The position numbers and the translations under genes are program-made. A stretch of 36,380 nt of DNA, from positions 29,813 through 66,192 of the forward strand of contig NZ_JAHHDX010000164.1 in NCBI RefSeq assembly GCF_018619335.1. Direction: 5' to 3'. Under the pieces are notes generated by a model. That model did no database searches, was not told where the DNA came from, and worked only from the letters and a program-made list of their open reading frames with translations. This DNA is from Alteromonas sp. ALT199 (GTDB lineage Bacteria; Pseudomonadota; Gammaproteobacteria; Enterobacterales; Alteromonadaceae). Shown here piece by piece: positions 17,158 through 27,791 of the stretch; position 1 is the first letter of the stretch, and each line of letters starts with the position of its first letter.

Positions 17158-18370
17158 ACTGGCCAGTCGTTTTAGAAAAACACGTGCAGAACAGCGTTTT
17201 ATTTCATTCATCTCAATGTCATCGACTATCGGTATTGGGCTTGGATGTTTTGTGCTTATTGTGCTGCTAAGTGTCATGAACGGCTTTGAAAAAGAGTTGA
17301 CCGGCCGTATTTTAAGTGTGGTTCCCCACGGAGAGCTATACAGCAAAAGCGAAAGTGGAATAGAGAACTTAGATGCTCAGCTTTATCGATTTTCCCAAGA
17401 TAGGCGTATAGCCACAGTGACCCCTTACACAGGGTTAACAGGTATGCTGCAGTCAAAAGGAGAATTAAAGGCTATTAGCGTTACCGGGTTACCTGTTAAC
17501 GATGTAGGTGCAAAATACGCAGAGCGTGTTAGTCAAAGTGACTGGAAAAGGTTCAGCGAGCAGAAAAATGGATTAATTGTAGGTAAAGGTATTTTATCTT
17601 CCATGGAGTTGGCTATTGGAGATACGGTTCAAATTCTTATTCCTCAAGCTACGCAGGATTTAACGTTTAAAGCACCGCGCTCAATTACTCTCAAAATATC
17701 TGGTGTCATGTCTGTAGGAGGGGAGCTTGATAATCAGCTCGGTCTTATGCATCTTGAGACAGCGTCAGAATCTATTGGGATCACCGCCAAAGCCCAAGGC
17801 ATACAGTTTACTTTAAACGACCCATTTTCGGCTTACGATACCATGCGTGATATCGGGTACAGCTACCCACAAGCAGTCTATATGTCGGATTGGACCCGAA
17901 CCCAAGGGCATCTATATAACGATATTCAGTTGGTGAGGGCGGTGGTGTATATCGCACTAACATTAGTTATTGCAGTGGCTTGTTTTAACATAGTGTCATC
18001 ATTAGTTATGGCGGTGAGAGATAAGCAGGCTGCTATCGCGATTTTAAAAACAATGGGAGCGACTGATCGCTTAATACGCAATACGTTTGTAATGCAGGGC
18101 GTTATAAACGGCTTTATCGGTATTACCATTGGCGTAACGCTTGCGCTGTTAGTCGCGCCAAATCTTTCAGATATTGTTCGCTTTATCGAAACCGCGCTAG
18201 GTGTAGAGATTCTATCTGGAGACATTTACTTTATTGATTTTCTGCCTTCAAGTTTGCATTGGCAGGATGTAGTAATAACGGTAGTTGTCGCTATGTTTTT
18301 GAGTGTAGGTGCAACCTTGTACCCAGCGCACAAAGCAGCGAAGGTGTCGCCATCGTCAGCGCTGCATTAG
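17144..18370 (+). CDS. lolE: Lipoprotein-releasing system permease, LolE-type
   Basis: Inner-membrane permease of the Lol ABC transporter, 408 residues. Its start ATG overlaps the end of lolD and has AAGGAAGG just upstream. There is one membrane helix near residues 20-45 ([31 protein letters not shown]), then a periplasmic MacB-like domain, then three C-terminal membrane helices (about 265-400) and the end [21 protein letters not shown]. The segment SVVPHGEL matches LolE (AVVPHGEI in E. coli) rather than LolC (LMPQ), so LolE is the better name. A fused single-permease LolF type is possible because lolC is not adjacent. Confidence 0.88.
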   Translation: MLVLELASRFRKTRAEQRFISFISMSSTIGIGLGCFVLIVLLSVMNGFEKELTGRILSVVPHGELYSKSESGIENLDAQLYRFSQDRRIATVTPYTGLTGMLQSKGELKAISVTGLPVNDVGAKYAERVSQSDWKRFSEQKNGLIVGKGILSSMELAIGDTVQILIPQATQDLTFKAPRSITLKISGVMSVGGELDNQLGLMHLETASESIGITAKAQGIQFTLNDPFSAYDTMRDIGYSYPQAVYMSDWTRTQGHLYNDIQLVRAVVYIALTLVIAVACFNIVSSLVMAVRDKQAAIAILKTMGATDRLIRNTFVMQGVINGFIGITIGVTLALLVAPNLSDIVRFIETALGVEILSGDIYFIDFLPSSLHWQDVVITVVVAMFLSVGATLYPAHKAAKVSPSSALH

Positions 18371-18522
18371 TCGGCAATTCAGCAAGCTTTCAATAGAGCT
18401 CTTGATAAATAGTTCAATTATCGTTGCTCGACATGTTCTGTGAACAAACTTGTTTTCAGGTACAGATAGAGTCCAATTAAAACTATTTAAAAACAAGCAT
18501 GTAAAGCCTGAAGCCAAACAAA

Positions 18523-18547
18523 AAGGCCAGCAAATTATGCTGGCCTT
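18523..18547. terminator. Bidirectional terminator between lolE and the symporter gene
   Basis: AAGGCCAGCA (18523-18532), loop AATTA, TGCTGGCCTT (18538-18547): perfect 10-bp stem. On the minus strand it ends in TTTTTGTTT, on the plus strand in TTATTT, so it can end both converging transcripts. Confidence 0.88.
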
Positions 18548-18622
18548 ATTTAACTTTGGCTATATCGTTACCGCATCGCTGCTTTTACTATTACTCTGAA
18601 TACAGAGAACGGTGTGTAGTCG

Positions 18623-19969
18623 TTATTTATTTCTGTCAAAGTGTTCGAAATCAACATCTTCTTGTTTTAAACCCGCTTTCGGGTCGTTATAAATACTTTC
18701 ATCTAACGCGCCTTCACTTTTGGCAACAACACACGACACCATACAGTCGCCAGTAATGTTTACCGCAGTACGGGTCATATCAAGGAGTCTGTCTACGCCT
18801 ATAATAAGTGCGATACCTTCAACCGGTAAGTTAACTTGCTGCAAAACCATAGCTAGCATAATAAGGCCTACACCAGGTACACCAGCGGTTCCGATAGAGG
18901 CAAGCGTGGCGGTTAGCACCACCATCATATAGTCGCCTAAGCTTAAATCGACAGCGTAAACCTGTGCGATGAACACTGTTGCTACACCTTGCATTATGGC
19001 GGTACCATCCATGTTTATTGTCGCACCTAATGGCAGAGTGAACGATGATACCGAATTGCCTACACCCAATTTGTTTTTTGCCGTTTCCATGGTGACGGGC
19101 AAAGTAGCGCTACTGCTTGAAGTACTAAAAGCAAACAATGCTGCGTCGCGCATTTTCTTGAGTAAGATAACGGGGTTTAACCCTGACAAGGCTTTGAGCA
19201 AAATAGAGTAGGTTACAAGACCATGAAGGATCAAGACGCCAAATACTAAAAAGAAGTACTTCGCCAAACTCAATATGGTTTCGCCACCTATGGTCGAAAA
19301 CAACTTTGCCATCAATACATAAACGCCGTAAGGCGCTAAATTCATGATAATGGTCACAAGGCGCATTATAACTGTATTGATATCTTCAAAAATCGCGGTG
19401 AGGCGCTTGCCTGCATCACCTGTCATTGCCATTGCTATACCGAAAAGTACTGCAAAAACAATAATTTGAAGCATATTTCCCTGCGCCATAGAGTTAATCG
19501 GATTGCTAGGGAACATATTCACAATAACGTCTGATAGGCTAGGGGCTTCCTTAGCTTGAAACGTCGTTTCAGTGGTTAAATTCAGTCCATCACCCGGCGA
19601 CACTACTAAAGCTAGACTCATGGCTAGTGTTATGGCTATTGCGGTTGTGACAACATATAATCCAACCGACTTAGCACCTAGTCTGCCCAGCTTGCTTGGG
19701 TCTGATAATGTGCTTGTTCCACAAATAAGGGAAACAAAAACAAGGGGAACAACCAGCATTTTTAAGCTGGCAATAAATATTTGGCCGAGAGTAGAAAATA
19801 TACCTTCGACAAGAATGTTATACGTGGAGAACTCGAAACCGAATATCGAAAAAGCAAAATCTCCGCTATCATCAAACAATAATTGGAGAAAGACACCAGT
19901 CAAGATACCGGCAGCCATGCCGATAAAGATTCGGGCGGTTAAACTATATTTATGTGCAGATGAAGACAT
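18623..19969 (-). CDS. Dicarboxylate/amino acid:cation symporter (DAACS, GltP-type)
   Basis: Secondary transporter of the glutamate/dicarboxylate family (GltP, GltT, DctA), 448 residues, inner membrane, driven by H+ or Na+. Family motifs are all present: the serine-rich hairpin TSSSSATLPVTM, GATINMDGTAIMQG in the seventh helix, ASIGTAGVPGVG in the second hairpin, and DRLLDMTRTAVNITGD in the eighth helix with its substrate-binding Asp and Arg. The Arg in DMTRT suggests an acidic substrate such as glutamate, aspartate or a dicarboxylate. AGGGA precedes the ATG. It is a single gene with its own terminator, transcribed away from the large lipoprotein gene. Confidence 0.92.
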   Translation of the reverse strand: MSSSAHKYSLTARIFIGMAAGILTGVFLQLLFDDSGDFAFSIFGFEFSTYNILVEGIFSTLGQIFIASLKMLVVPLVFVSLICGTSTLSDPSKLGRLGAKSVGLYVVTTAIAITLAMSLALVVSPGDGLNLTTETTFQAKEAPSLSDVIVNMFPSNPINSMAQGNMLQIIVFAVLFGIAMAMTGDAGKRLTAIFEDINTVIMRLVTIIMNLAPYGVYVLMAKLFSTIGGETILSLAKYFFLVFGVLILHGLVTYSILLKALSGLNPVILLKKMRDAALFAFSTSSSSATLPVTMETAKNKLGVGNSVSSFTLPLGATINMDGTAIMQGVATVFIAQVYAVDLSLGDYMMVVLTATLASIGTAGVPGVGLIMLAMVLQQVNLPVEGIALIIGVDRLLDMTRTAVNITGDCMVSCVVAKSEGALDESIYNDPKAGLKQEDVDFEHFDRNK

Positions 19970-20083
19970 TAATGTTCCCTGTGCATTTTTATATTTTTAA
20001 TCTATCGTAGTGTGCCAGATTCAGTTGATTTTTAAACATAAAAAACGACGCAATTGTCAATAAAAGAGGTTCAGGAACGAATT

Positions 20084-22633
20084 ATGTCGACATTAGCGAA
20101 AGTGCTAGGCCTAATTAGCGCAATATTTATGCTAACAGCATGTGGTGGGGGCGGTTCTTCAGTCTCTCGGGATAACACGGATAACGGCAGCGGAGACGAC
20201 GGTACAACCACACCTACCTACTCAATTGCTTTATCATTAGAAAATGAAAGTGGCGCAAGCGACAACGATTTATCAGAAAATAATAGCTTGTATGCGGTTG
20301 CAACTGTAACCGATGAGGACGGAAACCCTCACTCAGACGCACTTTTAACCTTTACATTAAGCAATGAGGAACTTGCCGAGTTTGGCAATGACACAGGCAC
20401 AGCGCGCACCAATTCAAGCGGTGTTGCTAGGATCCTTTTGAATGCCAGTACGGCTTCAGGTGATGGTGAAATTACTGCTGCGCTTAGTAGTGGCGAAACA
20501 GGAACTACCACGTTCTCTGCCACAGCTGTAAGCGGTACTGATCCCACAACTATTAGTGTTGTACTGTCGCTGCAAAATGAAAGTGGCGAAGCCGATAATA
20601 ATATTTCATCTAGCAATACCTTAACAGCAGTGGCGACGGTAACAAATTCGCTGGGCGAACCTCAGGCAGATCTTCTGCTTACCTTTTCATTGAGTAACGA
20701 TGAACTTGCTATATTCTCAAACGATACTGCGACTGCATTAACTAATGCTGATGGTGTTGCGACAATAGATATGTCGGTGGGAAGTGCCTCTGGCGACGGC
20801 GAAGTAACGGCCACCTTACCTACTGGCGAGGCGGACTCAACGACTTTTAGCTCTGAAGGAAGTACAACGGTGAGTGAAGAGCCTGCTTCTCTTGAACTTT
20901 TCGCTGACAGCATTCAGCTGGCCTCAAGCGGCAGCGATGAAATAGAACTAATTGCTTTAGTTAAAAATGAGCAAAGCGTTTTGATGGAAGACGTTGAAGT
21001 TAGCTTTTCAGCAGAAACAGGTGATGGTGTTGAACTTCAGTTAACGCAGCCCGAAACTGCTGCCGACGGCACAGCTCGTGCTGTGCTAACATCGCAGAAC
21101 GACAAATCAAACCGTACTATTACCATTACAGCCGGAGCGGGCAGTCTGACTGAATCTGTTGATATTACGATTCGAGGAACAGAAGTTATTATTAACGGCG
21201 CCTCATCTGTCATTTTAAATGATACTGTTGATTATACTATCCGTCTTCAAGACTCCGACGGACAGCCTATCGATAACGAAGATGTTGTCTTAAGTGCTAC
21301 TAATGGCACGCTTAGCAGCACGTCGGTCAATACCGGTACCAACGGTCAGGCCACGGTGTCATATACGGCATCATCGTCAGGTGAAGACACCATTACTGCA
21401 TCAGCACTTAATGCTGAAACAAGTTTTACGGTTCAGGTTCAGCAAGACGAATTTAACTTTGTTAACTTACCTACCGAAGAAGTACCACTAGGGCAAACTC
21501 AGACCATCACAGTGCAGTGGCGTCAAAACAATACGCCGGTAGAAGGTCAAGTTGTTACTTTTAGTGCCTCCCGCGGCGAGATAGCTGGAAGCGCTACAGT
21601 AGCAACTGATGCACAAGGGCAAGCAAGTATTGATATTAGTGCGAATAACGCAGGTATTTCTTCAATCACGGCAACGGCAAGCGATGGAAGCGGTAACGTG
21701 TTAGTTTCTGCGCTTACTCAGATTGAGTTTATTGCTACCACGCCACACACGCTTATTGCCGATGCTTCGCCAGACATTTTAGGGCCTGATGGACAAACCA
21801 GCACAATCAGCGCAGTGGTTCGCGATGTCGACGGCAATTTGGTGAAAAACAGTGTGGTTAACTTTACTGTTTCCGATGTGTCAACTGGTTTTGTATCACC
21901 TTCTCAGGCAACGACTGATAGCAAGGGGATAGCAACAACTGTCTTCACGTCTGGCTCGGTTTCAACTCTAGAGTCGGTGGTTGTTACTGCGTTTGTTGCA
22001 GAGGATTCAGCGATTGATGATCAAGTAACACTAACTGTAGGCGCTCGCGCATTCGATATCTCTTTGGGTACAGGTAATGAACTTGAAGAACCTAATTCTA
22101 CTTCGTATTTAAAACGTTTCGGTGTCTTTGTATCTGATTCTGCTGGGCAGCCAGTTAGCGGCGTGAGTCTAACAGCATCGGTTGCTCCGGCAAAATATGT
22201 TAATAATGGTGAATATCGCACTGGGTTCTGGGTATATAACGACGATGAATCTCAATGGGTAGCGATAGTTAATCAAAACTGTCTCACAGAAGATGTGAAT
22301 GATAATGGCATCTTGGATACAACACCAACTGACGAAGATACTAATGATGACGACATGCTTACGCCTGGGTTGGTGGGAACGATAACATTTGCTGATGGCA
22401 ACGCTGAAACAGATGATAATGGTTATGCAGAATTAGAATATCGTTATCCAAGCAGCTATGCAGTTTGGTACGATGCAGTCATTTCTGTTTTTGGCCAGTC
22501 TACAGGAAGCGAGGCTCAGGCTTCGATGAACTACACACTAAGTATCTCAGCTGACGATGTGACCGATGAAGGGGCGTCACCGCCGGCGAACCCGTTTGGT
22601 GTGACTGACCAGTGCACGCTGGTTACACCATAG
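20084..22633 (+). CDS. Large Ig-like (Big_1/invasin-type) repeat lipoprotein
   Basis: 849-residue predicted lipoprotein. Preferred start is ATG 20084 (AGGA 7 bp upstream); this gives a lipoprotein signal MSTLAKVLGLISAIFMLTAC with lipobox Cys20, followed by GGGGSS. A further in-frame TTG 10 codons upstream would spoil the signal. The rest is a string of about six to seven ~90-100-residue bacterial Ig-like domains with the Big_1 pattern (A.V.D..G.P......F......G.......T...G.A...). The first two domains (about residues 40-155 and 160-270) are near-duplicates: SLENESGASDN / SLQNESGEADN. A region near residue 745-770, DVNDNGILDTTPTDEDTNDDDM, looks like an EF-hand/thrombospondin-3-like Ca2+ site. 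Likely a surface or periplasmic adhesin-like protein; the function is unproven. Confidence 0.87.
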   Translation: MSTLAKVLGLISAIFMLTACGGGGSSVSRDNTDNGSGDDGTTTPTYSIALSLENESGASDNDLSENNSLYAVATVTDEDGNPHSDALLTFTLSNEELAEFGNDTGTARTNSSGVARILLNASTASGDGEITAALSSGETGTTTFSATAVSGTDPTTISVVLSLQNESGEADNNISSSNTLTAVATVTNSLGEPQADLLLTFSLSNDELAIFSNDTATALTNADGVATIDMSVGSASGDGEVTATLPTGEADSTTFSSEGSTTVSEEPASLELFADSIQLASSGSDEIELIALVKNEQSVLMEDVEVSFSAETGDGVELQLTQPETAADGTARAVLTSQNDKSNRTITITAGAGSLTESVDITIRGTEVIINGASSVILNDTVDYTIRLQDSDGQPIDNEDVVLSATNGTLSSTSVNTGTNGQATVSYTASSSGEDTITASALNAETSFTVQVQQDEFNFVNLPTEEVPLGQTQTITVQWRQNNTPVEGQVVTFSASRGEIAGSATVATDAQGQASIDISANNAGISSITATASDGSGNVLVSALTQIEFIATTPHTLIADASPDILGPDGQTSTISAVVRDVDGNLVKNSVVNFTVSDVSTGFVSPSQATTDSKGIATTVFTSGSVSTLESVVVTAFVAEDSAIDDQVTLTVGARAFDISLGTGNELEEPNSTSYLKRFGVFVSDSAGQPVSGVSLTASVAPAKYVNNGEYRTGFWVYNDDESQWVAIVNQNCLTEDVNDNGILDTTPTDEDTNDDDMLTPGLVGTITFADGNAETDDNGYAELEYRYPSSYAVWYDAVISVFGQSTGSEAQASMNYTLSISADDVTDEGASPPANPFGVTDQCTLVTP

Positions 22634-22658
22634 AGAATTAATACTTAAGAAATAACTA

Positions 22659-22681
22659 AAAGCCGGCTCGTAGCCGGCTTT
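22659..22681. terminator. Bidirectional terminator between the Ig-like lipoprotein gene and astB
   Basis: AAAGCCGGCT (22659-22668), loop CGT, AGCCGGCTTT (22672-22681), followed by GTTTTT on the plus strand and TTAGTTATTT on the minus strand. Perfect 10-bp stem. Confidence 0.92.
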
Positions 22682-22709
22682 GTTTTTACTTTTCTAAACG
22701 TTAAAGCGC

Positions 22710-24050
22710 TTACCCCTGTTGGAATGGATAAACCGAACCAATCTTCAGAATTTGCGTAAGCTCATCAAGTGCAGTGCGCGACTCAATAAGTAGCTGCGGA
22801 TCGCGCAAGTCGTCTTCGCTCAACTCATCGCGATAGTGTTTATCGACCCACGCGTTTAAGCGTGCGAACTGTGTATCGTTGATTAGCGTGTTCTGATTTA
22901 CTGCTTCAAGCTCTTGATCGTTCATAGCAACACGCAAACGCAAACACGCCGGGCCTCCGCCGTTGCGCATACTTTGTTTAACATCGAAATAGTTAACCGA
23001 CTTAATTGGCGTACCCAGTGTGACTAACTTGTCTAAATAACGTTTAACCGCTTCGTTTTCCTGGCACTCACTGGGCGCGATGATAGTCATGTCGCCACTT
23101 GGAAGCGTTATAATTTGCGTATTAAACAGGTATGTTTTTATTGCGTCTAGAACAGACACTTCCGTGGTGGGCACTTCAATAAAGTGAAGTGGCTCACTAC
23201 CAAATTTGGCTTGAAGCTCTTTAAAGCCCGCTTCTTTTTGATAAAACGCTTGTTCGTGGAAAAACAACACGTTTTGGTTACCTACCGCAATTACGTCATT
23301 GTGGAATACGCCTTGGTCGATAACATCAGGGTTTTGCTGCATATAAACCACGCCATCGTCATCAAGACCGTGCAAACGCGCAACGGCTTGGCATGCTTCT
23401 AATGTTTGGCGGGCGGGATATTTGGTTGGCGCAGGTTTGCTGGTATCAAATGCGTGGCGACCATAAACAAACAGTTCTACGCCAGCTTCACCATAGTTGC
23501 TGCAAAGTCGCGTATGGTTGGCTGCACCTTCGTCACCAAAATGCTCGTTATCCGGCAGGTGCTGGTGATGGGCAAAGTGTTTTTCATTGGCGAAAGTGCC
23601 ACGCAGAATATTGCCAGTAACCTGTGGCTCTAATGAGCGATGAAACTTGTTTGTTAAGTTTGCAGGGGTAAAGTGAACGCGGCCATCGGCAGTATCGGCG
23701 CTAGGAGACACAGTGGCGGCATTTGCAGTCCACATGCTACTAGCAGAGCAACAAGCAAGAAAAATCTCGCGAGATTGCTTTGCAGCGCTTTCTAGCACGC
23801 GAGCATCTGAACCAGTAAAGCCTAGTCTACGCAGGGCAGCAATGTCAGGGCGCTCTTGTGGGGCTAGTACACCTTGAACCATGCCCATGTCGGCCAGCGC
23901 TTTTGCTTTTGCAAGGCCTTGCTTCGCAGCTTGTTTTGGGCTGCTCTTCGCATTAGCATTGTTCAGGGAAGCGACATTGCCAAACGACAAACCGGCATAG
24001 TTATGGGTAGGCCCAACAATACCATCAAAGTTAACTTCAAACTGCTTCAT
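22710..24050 (-). CDS. astB: N-succinylarginine dihydrolase AstB
   Basis: Second enzyme of the arginine succinyltransferase pathway; it converts N2-succinylarginine to N2-succinylornithine, releasing ammonia and CO2. 446 residues, as in E. coli. The start was set at the ATG at 24050 ([25 protein letters not shown]) because GAGGGA lies 5 bp upstream and it matches the E. coli N-terminus; the 13-codon extension to 24089 has no such support. Catalytic residues are E174 (FGDEGAANH), H250 (DQGVFHND) and C369 ([11 protein letters not shown]), fitting the E. coli triad E174/H248/C365. The other ast genes are not nearby in this window, so astB is separated from the rest of the pathway. Confidence 0.96.
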   Translation of the reverse strand: MKQFEVNFDGIVGPTHNYAGLSFGNVASLNNANAKSSPKQAAKQGLAKAKALADMGMVQGVLAPQERPDIAALRRLGFTGSDARVLESAAKQSREIFLACCSASSMWTANAATVSPSADTADGRVHFTPANLTNKFHRSLEPQVTGNILRGTFANEKHFAHHQHLPDNEHFGDEGAANHTRLCSNYGEAGVELFVYGRHAFDTSKPAPTKYPARQTLEACQAVARLHGLDDDGVVYMQQNPDVIDQGVFHNDVIAVGNQNVLFFHEQAFYQKEAGFKELQAKFGSEPLHFIEVPTTEVSVLDAIKTYLFNTQIITLPSGDMTIIAPSECQENEAVKRYLDKLVTLGTPIKSVNYFDVKQSMRNGGGPACLRLRVAMNDQELEAVNQNTLINDTQFARLNAWVDKHYRDELSEDDLRDPQLLIESRTALDELTQILKIGSVYPFQQG

Positions 24051-24442
24051 ACTTTCCCTCATTCTTGGAGTTTTGGCACTTGACCCCATATGCTACTTTT
24101 AAATATACGCTGCGATTATATTGTTAGCAGCAACGCTTTCGTTTTTTTCCAGGGGCAAACGAGGCACTTCTTTAAACCTGATCAAGTTGATAGGTTAGGT
24201 CGGAATGGCTGGCATTATACGACTTTTAAAGCCAATGCCAATCGCGCTGCTTGTTTATTGTACAGTTTTTGCGCGAGTTTGAAGCGATGGGAAGAATAAG
24301 TATGAAGAAGATCTTGTTTTCCATTCACTTTGTAGATATATGTTAAAAAAGAGCGGGTACCTTATAAATAGTGCAAGGTAGCTCCAGTTTTCAAAAATTG
24401 ACGTAAATAGTCATTAAAAATCAATAGGTTTAGTTCAATTAT
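24051..24442. other. Divergent intergenic region astB-topA
   Basis: No supported gene. It contains a minus-strand promoter for astB at 24214-24241. The topA side is AT-rich with no clear consensus promoter and no obvious Shine-Dalgarno before the topA ATG. Confidence 0.6.
24214..24241 (-). promoter_or_regulatory. Putative sigma-70 promoter for astB
   Basis: On the minus strand: TTGGCA (24241-24236), 16-bp spacer, TATAAT (24219-24214). This would give a leader of roughly 155 nt before the astB start. No ArgR or sigma-54 site was recognised. Confidence 0.5.
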
Positions 24443-27103
24443 ATGGCAAAATCACTGGTCATAGTCGAGTCACCAGCCAAAGCAAAAACGATAAATAAAT
24501 ATCTCGGTAAAGATTTTATCGTAAAAAGTTCGGTTGGCCACGTGCGAGATCTTCCGACGAAGGCATTAGGCAAAGTAGAGCCTAAAAAACCGGCTAAAGA
24601 ACTCAAAACTTTAAGCGAGGAAGAACGTCAAGATTACCTTCGCCGTCACGAATACTTAAAGCTTGTAGACAGAATGGGTGTGGATCCAGAAAAAGACTGG
24701 AAGGCACACTACCAAGTATTGCAAGGCAAAGAAAAGGTAGTCAACGAACTCAAAAAGCTCGCAAAAGATGCTGACACTATCTATCTCGCAACCGATTTGG
24801 ACCGCGAAGGAGAGGCTATTGCTTGGCACTTACAAGAACTGTTAGGCAAAAAAGATAAGACCTACCAGCGGGTAGTATTTAACGAAATTACTAAAAACGC
24901 GATTCAAGATGCGTTCTCAGACCCGGGTGAGCTGAATATATCGCGCGTTAATGCACAGCAAGCTCGTCGATTCCTTGACCGTGTTGTAGGCTTCATGGTG
25001 TCGCCACTTCTGTGGAAAAAGATTGCGCGAGGCCTTTCAGCAGGGCGCGTTCAGTCGGTAGCGGTGAGGCTCGTTGTTGAACGTGAACGCGAAATTAAAG
25101 CCTTCGTACCAGAAGAGTTCTGGGACGTTCATGCAGACTTGACCAGCCAGCAAAAAGCGGCACTTCGCATGTTGGTTGCCAAGCACCAAGGCAATGCATT
25201 CAAGCCTAAAAATAAGGCCGAAACAGATAAAGCACTTACTGACTTAGAAGGCGCTAGCTACACCGTTGAAAGCCGTGAATCTAAGCCTACCCAAAGTCGT
25301 CCTTCAGCACCGTTTATCACCTCAACACTGCAACAAGCAGCGAGTACACGTTTGGGCTTCGGTGTTAAGAAAACTATGATGATGGCACAGCGTCTTTATG
25401 AGGCTGGCTACATCACCTATATGCGTACAGATTCAACGAACCTAAGCCAAGAGGCTTTGGACAGTGCTCGAGCATATATTTCAGATAACTTTGGTGATAA
25501 ATACTTACCAGATTCGCCAAATCGCTATGGAAGCAAAGAAGGCGCGCAAGAAGCTCACGAAGCGATCCGCCCTTCAAATGTGAGCATTAGTGCCGCTAGC
25601 CTAGGTGATATGGAGCGCGATGCACAGCGTCTTTATGAGCTTATCTGGCGCCAGTTCTTGGCTTGTCAGATGACGCCTGCGAAGTACGATGCAACCACCA
25701 TTAAAGTGGCGGCAGGAGACTATGAGCTTACAGCAAAAGGTCGCGTACTTAAGTTTGACGGTTGGACGCGTGTACAGCCTCAGCTTCGCAAAAAAGGCGA
25801 CGAAGAGCTTATGTTGCCTGATGTGCAAAAAGGCGATGTTCTGGACTTAAAAGCGCTCGACCCTAAGCAACACTTCACTAAGCCAGTAGCGCGATTTAAT
25901 GAAGCGTCGTTAGTGAAAGAGCTTGAGAAGCGCGGCATTGGTCGTCCATCAACATACGCGAGTATTATTTCAACCATTCAAGATCGCGGCTACGTACGTT
26001 TGGAAAATAAACGTTTTTACGCCGAGAAAATGGGGGAAATCGTAAACGATCGTCTGATGGAAAACTTCGACGATCTGATGAGCTATGACTTCACGGCCAA
26101 CATGGAGCAGCATCTAGATGATATCGCTGAAGGCAACAAAGATTGGAAAGATGTTCTTAATGAGTTCTACAGCGGATTCTATGGAAAACTGCTAAACGCT
26201 GAAAAAGACCCTGAAGAAGGCGGTATGCGCCTAAATCAGGCAATACCTGCGGGTATTGAATGCGACAAATGCGGCCGCGAAATGAATGTAAGAACCGCAT
26301 CTACTGGCGTATTCTTAGGCTGTTCAGGTTATAACTTACCGCCTAAAGAGCGCTGCACCAATACCATGAACCTAACGCCTGGCGATGAAGTGGTGAAGGT
26401 GGATGACGAAGAAGAGCTTGAAACGGAAGCGCTTCGCTCTAAAAAGCGTTGTCCTAAGTGCGGAACTGCTATGGACAGTTACTTGGTAGACGAAACCCGT
26501 AAGCTTCACGTTTGTGGTAATACACCTACCTGTGACGGAACCTTAGTCGAGGCAGGCACATTTAAAATTAAAGGCTACGACGGCCCAATTATCGAATGCG
26601 ATAAGTGCGGCAGTGACATGGAGCTTAAGAACGGTCGTTTCGGTAAATACTTCGGCTGTACTAACGAAGAGTGTAAGAATACCCGTAAGCTGCTCAGAAA
26701 CGGGGAAGCAGCGCCACCGAAAGAAGATCCGGTCGATTTGCCTGAACTTCCTTGTGAAAAGTCAGACGCCCACTTCATGCTACGCGATGGGGCCTCGGGA
26801 ATTTTCTTGGCAGCGCATAACTTCCCTAAATCTCGAGAAACTCGTGCGCCGAAAGTGGAAGAACTTGCTCGCTTTAGAGATAGAATTTCGCCGAAATTCT
26901 ATTATCTTGCCGATGCACCAAAAACTGATCCGGACGGTAACCCTGCAATAGTTCGCTACAGCAGAAAGACCAAACAGCAATACGTAATGTCTGAAAATGA
27001 CAGCGGAAAAGCAACGGGTTGGTCAGCATGGTATGACAATGGTAAATGGCAGGAGCAGGCAGCGAAAAAGCCTGCGGCCAAGTCAAAAGCCAAGAAAAAG
27101 TAA
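24443..27103 (+). CDS. topA: DNA topoisomerase I (type IA)
   Basis: Relaxes negative supercoils by single-strand passage; 886 residues (E. coli 865). The TOPRIM domain starts at the N-terminus ([19 protein letters not shown]) with [13 protein letters not shown] holding the acidic metal-binding residues. The active-site tyrosine is Y326 in [25 protein letters not shown] lies in the catalytic core. Three C4 zinc ribbons follow in the C-terminal third: [26 protein letters not shown] and [16 protein letters not shown] zinc-free ribbon comes next, then a lysine-rich tail ([14 protein letters not shown]). It ends with a terminator and is probably monocistronic. Confidence 0.97.
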   Translation: MAKSLVIVESPAKAKTINKYLGKDFIVKSSVGHVRDLPTKALGKVEPKKPAKELKTLSEEERQDYLRRHEYLKLVDRMGVDPEKDWKAHYQVLQGKEKVVNELKKLAKDADTIYLATDLDREGEAIAWHLQELLGKKDKTYQRVVFNEITKNAIQDAFSDPGELNISRVNAQQARRFLDRVVGFMVSPLLWKKIARGLSAGRVQSVAVRLVVEREREIKAFVPEEFWDVHADLTSQQKAALRMLVAKHQGNAFKPKNKAETDKALTDLEGASYTVESRESKPTQSRPSAPFITSTLQQAASTRLGFGVKKTMMMAQRLYEAGYITYMRTDSTNLSQEALDSARAYISDNFGDKYLPDSPNRYGSKEGAQEAHEAIRPSNVSISAASLGDMERDAQRLYELIWRQFLACQMTPAKYDATTIKVAAGDYELTAKGRVLKFDGWTRVQPQLRKKGDEELMLPDVQKGDVLDLKALDPKQHFTKPVARFNEASLVKELEKRGIGRPSTYASIISTIQDRGYVRLENKRFYAEKMGEIVNDRLMENFDDLMSYDFTANMEQHLDDIAEGNKDWKDVLNEFYSGFYGKLLNAEKDPEEGGMRLNQAIPAGIECDKCGREMNVRTASTGVFLGCSGYNLPPKERCTNTMNLTPGDEVVKVDDEEELETEALRSKKRCPKCGTAMDSYLVDETRKLHVCGNTPTCDGTLVEAGTFKIKGYDGPIIECDKCGSDMELKNGRFGKYFGCTNEECKNTRKLLRNGEAAPPKEDPVDLPELPCEKSDAHFMLRDGASGIFLAAHNFPKSRETRAPKVEELARFRDRISPKFYYLADAPKTDPDGNPAIVRYSRKTKQQYVMSENDSGKATGWSAWYDNGKWQEQAAKKPAAKSKAKKK

Positions 27104-27137
27104 TTCAAAGCAAATATAATACTTTGAAGCCTAAGCA

Positions 27138-27163
27138 GTAAGCCCGAATTTATTCGGGCTTAC
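27138..27163 (+). terminator. Terminator after topA
   Basis: GTAAGCCCGAA (27138-27148), loop TTTA, TTCGGGCTTAC (27153-27163): perfect 11-bp stem, followed by TACGTTTTG. It lies 34 bp after the topA stop. Confidence 0.82.
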
Positions 27164-27239
27164 TACGTTTTGAGAAATTTTTAGAGACTTGCAATACGCT
27201 TCATGCAAGGTTTACTACTACATTAATAGAGAGTGAGTT

Positions 27240-27791
27240 ATGGCCTCTTTACAAGATCAACTTCTAAAAGCCGGATTGGCTGATAAAGCGTCTGCAAAGC
27301 AAGCACGCGCTGACAAACGTAAAAAGCAAAAACAGAAAAATAAGCAAAAGCAGCCGGTGGTAGATGAGGCAACTTTGGCGGCTCAGAAAGCGGCGGAAGA
27401 GAAAAAAGCCCGCTCTCGTGAGTTAAACCAATTGCAGCAGGAAGAACGTGAAAAACGTTCGATCGCGGCTCAAGTAAGACAGCTTATCAACGTTAATAAA
27501 CAGCCTCGTAAGGGTGAAGCTTTACTTAATTTTACTCACGATAACGTGGTAAAACGCATGTACGTAAGTGAAGAAATGCACAAGCAAGTGACAAAAGGTC
27601 GTTTGACTGTGGTATTACTCGATGATGCTTACGAACTGGTTCCAACGCCGGTGGCTGACAAGATTGCTCAGCGTGATGAATCTTCAATTATATATCGCGC
27701 CGATTTAGATAAAAGTGGTAGCGACGGAAAAGACGAAGATGAAGACGACTGGTATGCCGACTACGAAATCCCAGACGATTTAACCTGGTAG
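27240..27791 (+). CDS. DUF2058 family protein (YaiL-like)
   Basis: 183-residue soluble, highly charged protein of the DUF2058/YaiL family, described in databases as nucleoprotein or polynucleotide-associated; the function is not established. The N-terminus (MASLQDQLLKAGLADKASAK) is the family signature. It is followed by a strongly basic, probably coiled-coil segment (about 20-95; KRKKQKQKNKQKQ, then KAAEEKKARSRELNQLQQEEREKR). A compact C-terminal domain then contains LLNFTHDNVVKRMYVSEEMHKQVTKGRL and YELVPTPVADKIAQRDE. The tail is acidic (DEDEDDWYADYEIPDDLTW). GAGTGAG stands just before the ATG. Confidence 0.87.
   Translation: MASLQDQLLKAGLADKASAKQARADKRKKQKQKNKQKQPVVDEATLAAQKAAEEKKARSRELNQLQQEEREKRSIAAQVRQLINVNKQPRKGEALLNFTHDNVVKRMYVSEEMHKQVTKGRLTVVLLDDAYELVPTPVADKIAQRDESSIIYRADLDKSGSDGKDEDEDDWYADYEIPDDLTW

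Noticed and set aside
24051..24299. Small plus-strand ORF between astB and topA
   Set aside because: No ribosome binding site and no recognisable protein pattern; it overlaps the astB promoter and leader.
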